Of a stretch of 64,000 nt of DNA, positions 1 to 7,848 are shown in pieces. Position 1 is the first letter of the stretch. Each line of letters starts with the position of its first letter. The notes beneath the pieces were generated by a model. That model did not search any database. It saw only the letters and a list, made by a program, of their open reading frames with translations, and was not told the DNA's origin. This stretch comes from Deltaproteobacteria bacterium (lineage in GTDB: Bacteria > Desulfobacterota > Dissulfuribacteria > Dissulfuribacterales > UBA3076). The stretch is from the NCBI GenBank assembly GCA_018399745.1, contig JAGYNZ010000009.1:1-64000 (forward strand). Direction: 5' to 3'. Made by a program: the position numbers and the translations under genes.

Positions 1-767
1 TGCATACACATAGTGTAGGTGGAACCGGCATTCCAGATCGGATACCAGGCCCGACCCTTACCTTCGTCCGTAGCCCGTGGACGGAAGATGTTCACCGCAC
101 CGCCGCAGGCCACTATCATGGCCTTGCACTTATACACCATTACCTTGTTCTCGCGTGCGCTGAAGCCAACGCAACCGGCAATGGTATTGGGCTTGTTTGC
201 ATCCAGCAGGAGCTTTACGATAAAGATGCGCTCATGAAGGTCATAGCCCATCTCGTCCAAGGCGTTTTTGGCGGCCTCAGCTACTATGCACTTGTAAGAC
301 TCGCCGTTGATCATGATCTGCCATTTACCGGTGCGGACAGGCTGACCACCGTCTTTCAGAGCCTTGCCCTCGTCACCCTTCTGCTTCCAGATGGGAAGAC
401 CCCACTCCTCAAAATGCAGAACAGAGTCATCAACAAAACGGCCCAGGTCATAAATCAGGTCTTCACGAACTACACCCATGAGGTCACCACGGACCATGCG
501 AACATAATCCGCCGGATCATTTTCGCCCAGATAGGTATTAATAGCAGAAAGACCCTGCGCAACCGCGCCTGAACGCTCAAGGGCGGCCTTGTCAATCAGA
601 CATACCTTGGAACCGGCCGGCATCCACTTGCCGATCTCAAACGCCGAACCAGTAGCGGCCATACCACCGCCGACAATTAGGGCGTCGTATTCCAACTCTT
701 GTACAGGGACCTTGGACAGATCCGGCTCGGCCAAAAGTTCCCATGTTGGTTTATTTCTAAGAGCCAT
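1..767 (-). CDS. aprA: Adenylylsulfate reductase alpha subunit (partial)
   Basis: This is the FAD subunit of APS reductase, which interconverts APS with sulfite and AMP in dissimilatory sulfur metabolism in the cytoplasm. The reverse strand encodes an N-terminus starting MALRNKPTW, then a dinucleotide-binding motif (VGGGMAATGSAFE) near residue 33 and the family signature RSGAVAQGL. About 255 residues are present; the reading frame runs off the left edge of the window, so the C-terminal part is missing only because of the cut. The start at 765-767 is supported by an AAGGAGGA Shine-Dalgarno sequence just upstream. It follows aprB by 84 nt on the same strand, the usual aprBA order. The direction of the reaction, sulfate reduction or sulfite oxidation/disproportionation, cannot be read from this piece. 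Confidence 0.96.
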   Translation of the reverse strand, partial: MALRNKPTWELLAEPDLSKVPVQELEYDALIVGGGMAATGSAFEIGKWMPAGSKVCLIDKAALERSGAVAQGLSAINTYLGENDPADYVRMVRGDLMGVVREDLIYDLGRFVDDSVLHFEEWGLPIWKQKGDEGKALKDGGQPVRTGKWQIMINGESYKCIVAEAAKNALDEMGYDLHERIFIVKLLLDANKPNTIAGCVGFSARENKVMVYKCKAMIVACGGAVNIFRPRATDEGKGRAWYPIWNAGSTYTMCM

Positions 768-851
768 ATCTTAAATCCTCCTTAATGATTTACTCATTAT
801 GTAACTTTTTCATTTCTCAAGTTCAGCCACTTCTTAACCCAATAAGAGGTC

Positions 852-1274
852 TTACGGAGTCCGCAGAGTCTGACCTGTCATAGTAAACAGAAGGCCGTCG
901 TCGATCGAGCCTGGCTCTGGCTTGCCCTCGTATGGCTTGATGGAACCTTCAGCAGTAGTCCTGATCGGGAACTTGAAGCGCTTAATATTGCCATTCCGAA
1001 ACTTAACAGTCCACATGATGGAATCAGAACTGCGCATAGGCTGCACATAACCGCCCATGGGAGCGATGTCTGCATAATGGCGGATCTCAATGGCACCCTG
1101 CGGACATATCTTCACGCAATTATAACACTCCCAGCACTGATCCGGCTCCTGGTTGTACGCCTTCATGGCATCAGGATTCAGAACCATGAGGTCGTTGGGG
1201 CAGATATACATGCATGCTGTTTTATCCCCGCCTTTGCAACCGTCACACTTCTCTTCAATGACATAGCTTGGCAT
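852..1274 (-). CDS. aprB: Adenylylsulfate reductase beta subunit
   Basis: This ferredoxin-like subunit passes electrons to the FAD of AprA through two [4Fe-4S] clusters. At 140 residues it is close to family length. Eight cysteines are visible in two groups: C10, C13, C21 and C25-P, then C47, C50, C53 and C57-P. The first group has the long insertion between the second and third cysteine that is typical of AprB. The C-terminal tail, which wraps AprA in known structures, is present. A strong TAGGAGGT Shine-Dalgarno sequence lies about 5 nt before the ATG. It is the first gene of the aprBA unit and is probably transcribed from the promoter proposed at 1385-1413. Confidence 0.97.
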   Translation of the reverse strand: MPSYVIEEKCDGCKGGDKTACMYICPNDLMVLNPDAMKAYNQEPDQCWECYNCVKICPQGAIEIRHYADIAPMGGYVQPMRSSDSIMWTVKFRNGNIKRFKFPIRTTAEGSIKPYEGKPEPGSIDDGLLFTMTGQTLRTP

Positions 1275-1807
1275 AATGATACCTCCTAAATTTAAATTAT
1301 TTGTTCATATGTTATTAATGTTTCCGGCCTTAATGTTATGCTTGGTCCCTTTGTACCTGTCCACCTCCCCCCGGATATTTCCGAAATTATTAATCAATTG
1401 TCTAAATTGTCTAAAAATAATAACAAAATATCACTTTACTTATTAGATTGAATAACTAACAGTTATCTTTGAACTAAAAACACACATCCACTTTGTACCC
1501 CTAAGACCTCTTCTTTGGGCAGGACACTACTGAATTTCCACTCAGTAAATTCTATTTTCCTTATATTAATACAGAGGTAAATTGTCAAGAAGAAAATCCT
1601 GGCATACGGTGATGAACTCAAATAATATTTAAGATATGGAGCCTGTATATAAATATGCATGCCCTTATTAAAACAGACGCGGACTCCAGGCGGTTTTGAG
1701 CAGAAAAAGAAATAACACAACTGAAAATTATTCAAATTATTTTACTTTGATAATACTGAATCACAAATCATTTTTATTGACCTTTTAGGAGATCAAGGGT
1801 TCATTCA
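1275..1807. other. Divergent intergenic region aprB / mobA
   Basis: This is an AT-rich spacer of 533 nt between divergent genes. It holds the aprB Shine-Dalgarno sequence, the candidate apr promoter and dyad, and an AGGAG about 15 nt before the mobA ATG. The only open frame of any size (90 codons, minus strand, 1463-1735) has no recognisable domain and a composition like random AT-rich sequence, so it is not called as a gene. Confidence 0.6.
1372..1413 (-). promoter_or_regulatory. Candidate aprBA promoter with tandem 9-mer and dyad
   Basis: On the reverse strand a -35-like TAGACA (1408-1413) lies 15-17 nt from a TAATAAT-type -10 (1385-1392). The -35 region sits in a perfect tandem repeat of the 9-mer AATTGTCTA (plus strand, 1396-1404 and 1405-1413). 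Just downstream of the -10 is the dyad CGGA-N4-TCCG (1372-1383), which overlaps the expected transcription start and could be an operator. The matches are read by eye; no regulator is assigned. Confidence 0.4.
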
Positions 1808-2470
1808 ATGCATTCTATTGACTATAATTCCTCAATCACCAAATCACCGAATCACCACAACCCTCAATCTCTCGATCCCTTACGCTCAGCTGCCATTCTG
1901 GCAGGTGGTAAAAGTCGGAGATTCGGCAGCAACAAGGCCCTGGCTCCATGGTTTACCGGCCGTATGATGGATGTCTTAGTGCGGGCGGCCATGAGCGCAT
2001 GCCAGGAAGTTATCATTATAGCCAACGAACCTGAACCATATTCCTATACAGGCCTTCCGGTCTTTCCGGACATCTTGCCCGGCAGGGGTCCCTTGGCCGG
2101 GCTTCAAAGCGCGCTGCGCAACGCAAAGGCAGAAAGAGTACTGTTATTAGGATGTGACATGCCGCTCTTAAATTCGGAATTGCTCAACTTTATGTGGGAA
2201 ATTCCTACATGGGCTCCTGTTGTCCTACCGGTCACGCCTCAAGGTCTTGAACCACTGCATGCCATCTATCACAAATCCCTTCTGCATATTGTCGACCAAC
2301 GAATCAGTGCCGGTAATCTAAGCCTTCAATCTCTTATAAGAGACATCCCATATCATATTATCAGTCCTGATGATATTCTAAAGATATGTCACTCCTTTGA
2401 ATGTCTCTCCGGTGCAAATACCCCGAAAAAATTGGCAAGACTGAAAAATTTTGCGCGCACTAAATTTTAA
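1808..2470 (+). CDS. mobA: Molybdenum cofactor guanylyltransferase
   Basis: The product would attach GMP to molybdopterin to make the guanine dinucleotide cofactor used by DMSO-reductase-family enzymes such as formate dehydrogenases. The nucleotidyltransferase signature AAILAGGKSRRFGSNKAL starts near residue 28, a G-P-L-A-G-L motif follows near residue 96, and the metal-binding LLGCDMPLL lies around residue 116. The length of 220 aa is slightly more than usual because of about 26 extra N-terminal residues. These are encoded by a degenerate AATCACC repeat (1833-1880), so the true start may lie further in or the repeat may have extended the gene. It stands alone, 137 nt before the next gene. 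Confidence 0.88.
   Translation: MHSIDYNSSITKSPNHHNPQSLDPLRSAAILAGGKSRRFGSNKALAPWFTGRMMDVLVRAAMSACQEVIIIANEPEPYSYTGLPVFPDILPGRGPLAGLQSALRNAKAERVLLLGCDMPLLNSELLNFMWEIPTWAPVVLPVTPQGLEPLHAIYHKSLLHIVDQRISAGNLSLQSLIRDIPYHIISPDDILKICHSFECLSGANTPKKLARLKNFARTKF
1833..1880. repeat. Degenerate 8-nt repeat (AATCACC type)
   Basis: AATCACC, AAATCACC and GAATCACC follow one another, then related units CAATCTCTC and GATCCC. The tract lies inside the first codons of mobA. Similar short-period tracts occur at 19542-19595, 28861-28893 and 36431-36545. Confidence 0.6.
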
Positions 2471-2607
2471 TTCCACTACGGGTCATTGCCGATCAAATAA
2501 GATTGGATTATAGAGTAAGACCATATAATTTTGCTCTGTCACATTGGCTTTAAATACTCTTTTGCGTAAAACATATAATCAATGAACCACTACCTAGTCA
2601 AAAACAT

Positions 2608-3495
2608 ATGACACTTGAACACATTGAAAAAGAGGTTAGTGATGTCCTTCATATGGGTAAACCGGGTGGAGTGATTGAGCCTGTCCGCCTTGAAAAGGAC
2701 AGCCCGTTTAATTTTCGCTGTTACCCAGGAATATCCTGTTTCAACCGGTGCTGCCACAACGTAAATATTATCTTAACTCCGTACGACATAGTTCGAATCA
2801 AAAACATGCTCGGCCTCACGGCGGATATGTTCTTGCAACTCTATACTACACCTGAGATACTCAGCCAAACAGGACTGCCGATTGCCAGGCTCAAAATGCT
2901 GGATGAACAAGGAGGACGTTGTCCCTTTGTCAGCCCGGAAGGTTGCCAGATATATTCCGACCGTCCTGTCTGCTGCCGTTACTATCCTTTGGGAATAGCG
3001 AGTCTCAGACAACAGAACAAGTTCTCGGGAGAAGAAGAGGAATTCTTTTTTGTAGTCAAAGAGGACCACTGCAAAGGATTTGAACAACCCACGGAGTGGA
3101 CTGTTGACTCCTGGAGGGCAGACCAGGAGGCTGACCTTTATGACTCTATGAACCGTGGATGGCTTGAACTCCTTTTGCGCAAGGCCTCTTTTGGTGAAGA
3201 TGCCAAGATGCCTGAAAAGGCAAAGCATCTATTCTATATGGTCACGACCAATATGGAACGATTCAGGCAATTCGTCTTTGAGAGCCCTTTTCTCGGCTCG
3301 TTTGCAGTGGATAATAATACCCTCAAGAAGATCCTGAAAGACGATGTCGCCCTCATGCAATTCGGGTTTGAGTATCTGAAATATGTGATCTTCGGAGCAG
3401 AATCAGACACAATAAGGCTAAAGAAAGATGTGCTTTATAAAACAGTTAAAAAAATAATCAAAAAAAAGCATAAGAAGAAAAAACCCAAAATTTAA
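2608..3495 (+). CDS. YkgJ-family Cys-cluster protein
   Basis: This is a putative zinc- or iron-chelating cytoplasmic protein of the YkgJ (CxxCxxCC) family, whose biochemical role is not settled. Cysteines fall in two groups: C38, C44, C48-C49 early, and C105, C113, C122-C123 in the segment GCQIYSDRPVCCRYYPLGI, which is the family's hallmark. The C-terminal 170 residues are helical and end in a very lysine-rich tail (KKIIKKKHKKKKPK). The stop codon is followed directly by the ATG of the ABC ATPase gene, so it is probably co-transcribed and may be translationally coupled to that transporter. Confidence 0.85.
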   Translation: MTLEHIEKEVSDVLHMGKPGGVIEPVRLEKDSPFNFRCYPGISCFNRCCHNVNIILTPYDIVRIKNMLGLTADMFLQLYTTPEILSQTGLPIARLKMLDEQGGRCPFVSPEGCQIYSDRPVCCRYYPLGIASLRQQNKFSGEEEEFFFVVKEDHCKGFEQPTEWTVDSWRADQEADLYDSMNRGWLELLLRKASFGEDAKMPEKAKHLFYMVTTNMERFRQFVFESPFLGSFAVDNNTLKKILKDDVALMQFGFEYLKYVIFGAESDTIRLKKDVLYKTVKKIIKKKHKKKKPKI

Positions 3496-4218
3496 ATGCA
3501 AATTGCCTGCCGGAATCTGCACTACACCTATCCTGGGGCAGATTTTCCTGTCTTCAGTAATCTGGACTGGTCAATAGAAGGGCCGGGATTTTTCTCCCTG
3601 TTCGGGCTTTCTGGAACCGGTAAAAGCACACTGGCAAAACTTATCAGCGGGGAGCTCTCTCCCGGGCAAGGTGAAATTAATTACCCAAAGACCAGGCGTA
3701 TTCTTTACACTCATAATACGGAGCGCATACCCGGATGGGATACGGTTGGTGAACATCTCAGGTCCGTAACCCCGACCTCCAAGACCTCACTTCTCAACCA
3801 TATATTAAAAGATTATGGAATTCGTACCTATATGGAAAGCCGCTTTTCAGGTCTATCCATGGGTCAGAAAAACAGAATTAATCTTGCCAGATATCTGGTT
3901 CAGGAATTTGATCTGCTGATAGCAGATGAAGTGCTTGCCAACGTAGACGAGCCCACGCGAAACCAAATTATTGAAAGATTAAAAACCCTGTTTCCCCAAA
4001 AAACATTTCTCTATATATCACATAATGCCCTTGAGGTAGCCCGTTTTTCCCGCACTATACATGTCCTTTCCCACGAATCTACAGCAAGTGCTAATAGAAT
4101 CCATAAAACAGACGGTCTCGACCAGGAAGAAGGCACAGAAGCCCCTGAAGAACTGGTACAAGAACGAGTCTATGCAATACTCAGATCCGCAGCAGGCACT
4201 AACGAGTCCAGATTGTGA
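3496..4218 (+). CDS. ABC transporter ATP-binding protein (SsuB/TauB-like)
   Basis: This is the ATPase of an importer of the nitrate/sulfonate/taurine type. The Walker A motif GLSGTGKST is near residue 38, the signature is FSGLSMGQ instead of LSGGQ, and Walker B is LLIADEVLANVD. The Q-loop glutamine is not obvious: the region reads YTHNTERIPGW where FQ..LLPW is usual. The H-loop is ISHN. The last 45 residues are acidic and outside the conserved fold. It starts one base after the YkgJ-like gene stops and overlaps the permease by 4 nt (GTGA). No binding protein is adjacent; the orphan NMT1-like binding protein at 17687 is a possible partner by family. Confidence 0.88.
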   Translation: MQIACRNLHYTYPGADFPVFSNLDWSIEGPGFFSLFGLSGTGKSTLAKLISGELSPGQGEINYPKTRRILYTHNTERIPGWDTVGEHLRSVTPTSKTSLLNHILKDYGIRTYMESRFSGLSMGQKNRINLARYLVQEFDLLIADEVLANVDEPTRNQIIERLKTLFPQKTFLYISHNALEVARFSRTIHVLSHESTASANRIHKTDGLDQEEGTEAPEELVQERVYAILRSAAGTNESRL

Positions 4219-4991
4219 AAACCCTGAAACGCCTGTTTCAATTCATCTCTATTTATGCAACAGCTTTAGGCCTGCTATGGAGCGCAAAGATAATTTATGG
4301 TTTTTCTGACTACCTTATACCACCGCCTTTGGAAGTATTACAGGTGACTATTCAGAATGGCCCGCACTACGTAAAAGCGGTGTTGAATACCCTTGCCGTG
4401 GCAATAGCAGGGCACATGTTCGCCATCATACTCGCAACAGCAGTCGGGCTCGTGGGCCGATTAAATACTTGGCCCGGCAATCTCACTCGGACAGCAGCCT
4501 ACAACCTACAGGCATATCCTATAGTAGCTGTTGCGCCGATAATATTCCTGTTCCTGGGGGATGGATTGATATCCAGACTCCTCATAGCGGCAATGATATG
4601 TTACTTCCCTTTACTGCTAAGCTTCATAGGCATATTGGCAAAACCTGTGGAAGAGGTCGAGCATTTTTTCAGGATAACGGGCAGAATCAACTGGAGGCTG
4701 GAGCTTTCCATTAGGACCTTTGAAAACCTGGATAAGATAATCACTGTGATAGTTGGAAGCGGAACTATGGCATTGGTCGGCACTATAATAGCTGAATTTC
4801 TGGCCGCTACGAACGGAATCGGTTATATAATAAGGAAGGCCCTGTATCAGAGTAATCTGGCAAAGATACTTATAGCCCTTTTTTTGATAGGCCTTTGTTC
4901 TTCAATGTATTTGACATTTATTGAGACAATCGGGGCATGGATCAAGACGAGACTTTACGGAACCCGAAGCTCACCATATAAACAGATCTAA
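4215..4991 (+). CDS. ABC transporter permease (SsuC/TauC-like)
   Basis: This is an inner-membrane permease of the binding-protein-dependent transport family, 258 aa with about six hydrophobic segments. The EAA-like cytoplasmic loop that meets the ATPase is at about residues 150-175 (FRITGRINWRLELSIRTFENLD). The N-terminal motif SDYLIPPPLEVLQ is typical of the taurine/nitrate/sulfonate subgroup. The start is GTG at 4215, overlapping the ATPase stop by 4 nt, which indicates tight coupling. The gene ends 36 nt before the convergent ligase gene. The substrate cannot be told from sequence. Confidence 0.88.
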   Translation: MKTLKRLFQFISIYATALGLLWSAKIIYGFSDYLIPPPLEVLQVTIQNGPHYVKAVLNTLAVAIAGHMFAIILATAVGLVGRLNTWPGNLTRTAAYNLQAYPIVAVAPIIFLFLGDGLISRLLIAAMICYFPLLLSFIGILAKPVEEVEHFFRITGRINWRLELSIRTFENLDKIITVIVGSGTMALVGTIIAEFLAATNGIGYIIRKALYQSNLAKILIALFLIGLCSSMYLTFIETIGAWIKTRLYGTRSSPYKQI

Positions 4992-5027
4992 ATTCCTTAT
5001 GAATCCAGCCTGTCTGCTGCACAAATT

Positions 5028-6548
5028 TCATAAACATATCCACTGGCCAACGGTATCTACTGCCCGACCCGCACCAAAGTGTTCAATGAAAATACGAAAA
5101 TAGTAAAACTCCTCCTTGCTGCGAATCATCGGATATTCAGCTTGAACATCAGCTAGCTCGTCATCGGTGACAGTTTTTTCAAAATAGGTTGGAAGCAGAC
5201 TGGCGATACCGGATCCTTGAGAAAATTCCTGTTTCAGACGCCAAGCTATACCTTTGGGCAACAGGCGTTCATAGGCCTTTCTGAATATCCACTTCTCGCT
5301 CTTGTTTTTCCCGTCAGGTTTTTGTTTGTACTCAGGCGGTATAGCCAATGAATAATTAAACAGGTCTCCAGATATAATAGGAGCTACCACTCGCAAGCCG
5401 TTGCATTGATTCATGCGATCCAGCCTCAATGATGCATTGTTATGGAGAAAGCCGATACATTCCATCTGGCGGGCGAACAGCTCGTCAAAGGGAAAATCCT
5501 TAAGATATGTATATCCGCAAAACACCTCATCACCGCCTTCACCGGAAAGAAGCACCTGGATACCTTGCTCTTTTGCAAATTTGGAGATAAGAAAATTCGA
5601 TATCGAGCTTCTAACCAGTGAGGGATCAAAGGACTCAAGATAATAGATAACCTCCGGCAAAACCGCCAGGGACTGATTCAAGTCCACTACCAACTCATGG
5701 TGGTCTGAGTCGATATAATCTGCCATAACCCTTGCATTATGGATATCAGTGCTTTCTTCCACACCCAAAACAAAGGTTTTTAGCCTCGCATCCTTTCCGC
5801 ACTTTTCTTTGTATGCCTCACTGGCCAACATGGCGATAACGCTGCTGTCAATTCCCCCGCTTAACAGGCTGCCTGTTGAAAAACGGAAATCCACACGACC
5901 AAGGAGACTCTGACGGATTTTTGACCTGATATCCTCTGTTATTTTATTTAAATCGGTATACAGTACCTCAGGAAGTGCCTCAGGCAGTCGTGCGAACCGT
6001 GTCAAAGCGCCGTTCCGGTCCATGTAATGCCCGGGTGGAAATTCATGGACGTCTTCCGTTACCTCGATAATGCTCTTGAGTTCGGAAGCCAGGTAAAGGG
6101 TCTGGTCTTTCCATCCAAAAAACAGGGGCTTGATACCCAACAAATCCCTGGCGGCAAAAAACTCGCCCCCGTCGGAGATCACGAAGGCAAAAATTGCGTC
6201 ATTTAAATACCGGAGCATATCCGTATCGTAACACTGATACAACTCGAGCAAGAGCCGTTCTTCTCTGAATGGGCCATGCGGTATGCCGTTGGATCCGGCC
6301 AGTTCATCCCAACTGCCCATCTGGCCGTCGTAGCAGATCCTTAGATTGGGATTCTGAGGACAGGATACGGGAACACTGATATCTCCAGAAGCTGAAGCAG
6401 CATCGGCTTCGAGATAATTCTGGGCCATGATGATTCCATTATTTTCAAACACCCCCGAGACATCCGGGCCACGATGTCCGATCTTCCGGAACATGGAATT
6501 CACATTGTTATGATCCGCTTTACCATAGGCGATCACCAACCCGCTCAT
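5028..6548 (-). CDS. Asparagine-synthetase-like ATP-dependent amide ligase, glutaminase Cys replaced by Ser
   Basis: The two-domain fold of AsnB is present: a class II glutamine amidotransferase region (about 1-180) and a PP-loop synthetase region (about 200-500). The synthetase half looks intact, with SGGIDSS at 230-236 and SGEGGDE at 335-341. In the N-terminal half HRGPD (25-29) and ARDLLGIKP (133-141) remain, but the catalytic Cys2 of MCGI is Ser (MSGL). The NGEIYN glutamine-binding motif reads YDGQMGS and the RLSI motif is lost. This resembles ligases that use a free amine or ammonia (beta-lactam synthetase is a known case), so an amide bond between unknown substrates is inferred. It is the last gene of the corrinoid operon, 18 nt after the SAM methyltransferase. 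Confidence 0.85.
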   Translation of the reverse strand: MSGLVIAYGKADHNNVNSMFRKIGHRGPDVSGVFENNGIIMAQNYLEADAASASGDISVPVSCPQNPNLRICYDGQMGSWDELAGSNGIPHGPFREERLLLELYQCYDTDMLRYLNDAIFAFVISDGGEFFAARDLLGIKPLFFGWKDQTLYLASELKSIIEVTEDVHEFPPGHYMDRNGALTRFARLPEALPEVLYTDLNKITEDIRSKIRQSLLGRVDFRFSTGSLLSGGIDSSVIAMLASEAYKEKCGKDARLKTFVLGVEESTDIHNARVMADYIDSDHHELVVDLNQSLAVLPEVIYYLESFDPSLVRSSISNFLISKFAKEQGIQVLLSGEGGDEVFCGYTYLKDFPFDELFARQMECIGFLHNNASLRLDRMNQCNGLRVVAPIISGDLFNYSLAIPPEYKQKPDGKNKSEKWIFRKAYERLLPKGIAWRLKQEFSQGSGIASLLPTYFEKTVTDDELADVQAEYPMIRSKEEFYYFRIFIEHFGAGRAVDTVGQWICL

Positions 6549-6566
6549 TTCAAACTCCTGTATCTG

Positions 6567-7826
6567 CTATTTTCGAATCTCAAATATACCGACAAGACTG
6601 TGTCCTACTCCTGTCCCGGGCTGCATGTCCATCTCCAGCTTGCGAAGCGAATAGCCTAGATGCGGTTCAATCACATTCGCACGAACATCCCCCCATTTGA
6701 GCCAAGCCACTCCCTCGATAAGCCTTCTCATGCTGTGCATTGCCTCCTTTAGGGGCTCCGGATAAAAGGGGAGTACGTCAGGAACCGAGTGTATCTTCTC
6801 GGTCTCTGAATCATACTCACTGAGCAGGGAAGTCGTATATTGTATCAACGTGTTACACGACATGAAAAACATCTCAAAAAATTTATTTAAATCATCAAAA
6901 CCCGGAAGGGGTACATAATCCACCAGAAGATTTTCCAGGTCCGTACGCAGATATCCCTCAAAAAGAGAGTTTATATGTGTGCGCAACTTTGGACAATTCT
7001 TGTTGTAGTCACCTGTGTCCGTATGCCTGCCGAGCAATATAGAGCGGTCAAAGAACCTAAGAGGCTTGATCTCTACCCCTGATTTCATAGCTGCCTCATC
7101 CATAATCCGCATAATCTCATCCCGAGTTATGAGACGCAGAGGAAAAATCGCAACATCAGCATGGTCACGTACTTCCTCCGGATAAATGTAGGAGATGCGA
7201 TAATCCATAAAGTACTCTTGATCCAGCGGGCAACACCAGAGATCTTGCCATTCATATGAATAACGGCCCAACCAGTCTCCAACAAAAAGTGCCCTGTCCG
7301 AGACATGATTACATATATCAGAGATGATCTTCACGTTTTGCTCATCGTGGAAATGGGACATGGTGCCATAAGAAGTGATATATATATCAAAGGGATCTTG
7401 TTTTTTCACAGATTCGGGCAGACCTTCGGACAGGTCGTCTTGAATAAATCGTACTTTTGGATAATAACCATAATCTGCTTCAGCCTGTTTGATCAGTTCA
7501 TTATTAATCTCGATCCCTACGTATTCCTTGAGCATATCAGGTGTAATGATCGCCGTGATATATTCGTATATACCTGGATCCTTAGAGGTCACTCCCACAA
7601 TAAGATCATAGCCGTCTCCGTTGCCACAGCCCAGATCAAGGACACGAATGCGCTCCAGATGCGCCTTTTTTTGTGTCACCAGTTCGTTCAAGGCAGGACG
7701 CAAAAACATCCCGGTGACCTGGTCTTCCCAGAATCTCCTGACATTGTCATACTTTCCCAGCAGACCCGAAGCCTTGTCATATTTCCCTGTATTTGCCGCC
7801 TGGGAATACGCCTCTTTTTCCGCCAT
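6567..7826 (-). CDS. Class I SAM-dependent methyltransferase, unknown substrate
   Basis: Motif I reads VLDLGCGNGDG (about residues 62-72), followed by an acidic ribose-binding segment YVGIEINNELIKQAE and a post-motif segment FDIYITSYGTMSHFHDEQN, all typical of a Rossmann-fold methyltransferase. At 419 aa it is about 150-180 residues longer than a bare catalytic domain. The extra C-terminal half has no motif I recognise and ends in a Gly-rich GTGVGHSLVGIFEI strand. It lies 22 nt after the corrinoid protein and 18 nt before the AsnB-like ligase, so the two probably act in one pathway. Its place beside betaine-type genes suggests N-methylation of a small amine, but that is inference only. Confidence 0.8.
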   Translation of the reverse strand: MAEKEAYSQAANTGKYDKASGLLGKYDNVRRFWEDQVTGMFLRPALNELVTQKKAHLERIRVLDLGCGNGDGYDLIVGVTSKDPGIYEYITAIITPDMLKEYVGIEINNELIKQAEADYGYYPKVRFIQDDLSEGLPESVKKQDPFDIYITSYGTMSHFHDEQNVKIISDICNHVSDRALFVGDWLGRYSYEWQDLWCCPLDQEYFMDYRISYIYPEEVRDHADVAIFPLRLITRDEIMRIMDEAAMKSGVEIKPLRFFDRSILLGRHTDTGDYNKNCPKLRTHINSLFEGYLRTDLENLLVDYVPLPGFDDLNKFFEMFFMSCNTLIQYTTSLLSEYDSETEKIHSVPDVLPFYPEPLKEAMHSMRRLIEGVAWLKWGDVRANVIEPHLGYSLRKLEMDMQPGTGVGHSLVGIFEIRK

Positions 7827-7848
7827 GATTTATTTATACCCTTAATGG

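Noticed and set aside
1463..1735. Open frame of 90 codons, minus strand
   Set aside because: AT-rich spacer composition, no domain, no ribosome site.
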